In this document: positions 5,853 through 5,869 of the stretch, in pieces | Layout of the letters: each line of letters begins with the position of its first letter | Position numbering within the stretch: the stretch's first letter is position 1 | Translations under genes and position numbers: made by a program | Origin: Streptomyces violaceus | Lineage (GTDB): Bacteria; Actinomycetota; Actinomycetes; Streptomycetales; Streptomycetaceae | Direction: 5' to 3' | Assembly: GCA_000715635.1 (NCBI GenBank) | Contig: KL569204.1 | Location: forward strand, 33,610 to 39,478 | DNA: 5,869 nt | Notes under the pieces: model-generated | The model's database searches: none | What the model was told of the DNA's origin: nothing | The model's input: the letters and a program-made list of their open reading frames with translations, nothing else

Positions 5853-5869
5853 CTGTCTCTTATACACAT
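5853..5869. other. Sequencing adapter remnant (Tn5/Nextera mosaic end), not genomic
   Basis: The final 17 bases, CTGTCTCTTATACACAT, equal the first 17 of the 19-base Tn5 mosaic end used in Nextera tagmentation libraries. On the minus strand they translate as the familiar contaminant peptide MCIRDR. The preceding codons agree with the dehydratase family up to about 5851-5852, after which the plus frame turns into family-unlike residues. Genomic sequence therefore stops at about 5852; base 5852 itself fits the expected next leucine codon. Confidence 0.96.

Noticed and set aside
5603..5869. A minus-strand frame starting MCIRDR at the right edge.
   Set aside because: Its start lies in the adapter remnant and the rest is antisense to the dehydrogenase end and dehydratase start.
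5853..5869. A real transposon end interrupting the dehydratase gene.
   Set aside because: The 17 bases are the engineered mosaic end, sit exactly at the contig terminus, and have no transposon sequence behind them; library adapter carry-over is far simpler.

Overview
The sequence looks like actinomycete DNA, most likely Streptomyces. It is very GC-rich with strong G/C third-position bias, uses GTG as well as ATG starts and purine-rich Shine-Dalgarno sites, and carries a short intergenic motif that I recognise as common in Streptomyces chromosomes. The assignment rests on sequence character only; no marker gene is present.

Left half (1-2400), general accessory metabolism: a serine beta-lactamase/esterase-fold hydrolase on the minus strand runs off the left edge (1-1203). 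Divergent from it are two plus-strand genes for small VOC-superfamily (glyoxalase/bleomycin-resistance fold) proteins, at 1355-1744 and 1864-2274. The second resembles Bacillus YycE. A GC-rich intergenic segment with hairpins (about 2281-2390) separates the second VOC gene from the convergent transporter gene.

Right half (2397-5852), a probable quinate/shikimate catabolic locus: a metabolite:H+ symporter-type MFS transporter (minus, 2397-3755), a TetR-family regulator (minus, 3918-4589), then divergently a quinate/shikimate dehydrogenase of the QsuD type (plus, 4731-5606). Fourteen bases after it comes the first 77 codons of a QuiC-type 3-dehydroshikimate dehydratase (plus, from 5621). The inferred flow is: uptake of quinate or shikimate by the symporter, NAD-linked oxidation to 3-dehydroquinate or 3-dehydroshikimate, then dehydration to protocatechuate for the beta-ketoadipate pathway. 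A 3-dehydroquinate dehydratase would be needed for quinate itself and is not in this window.

Two AT-rich 24-bp imperfect dyads of the form CTAA-N16-TTAG lie at 4686-4709 (tetR/dehydrogenase divergent region) and 3830-3853 (transporter leader). They match at 16 of 24 positions when one is reverse-complemented, and are the best candidates for the operator of the TetR protein, tying transporter and enzymes into one regulon.

The last 17 bases (5853-5869) are not genomic. They are the Tn5/Nextera mosaic-end adapter, so the contig ends artificially inside the dehydratase gene. I see no tRNA, rRNA, CRISPR array, insertion sequence or phage gene. No gene-free stretch exceeds about 165 bases.
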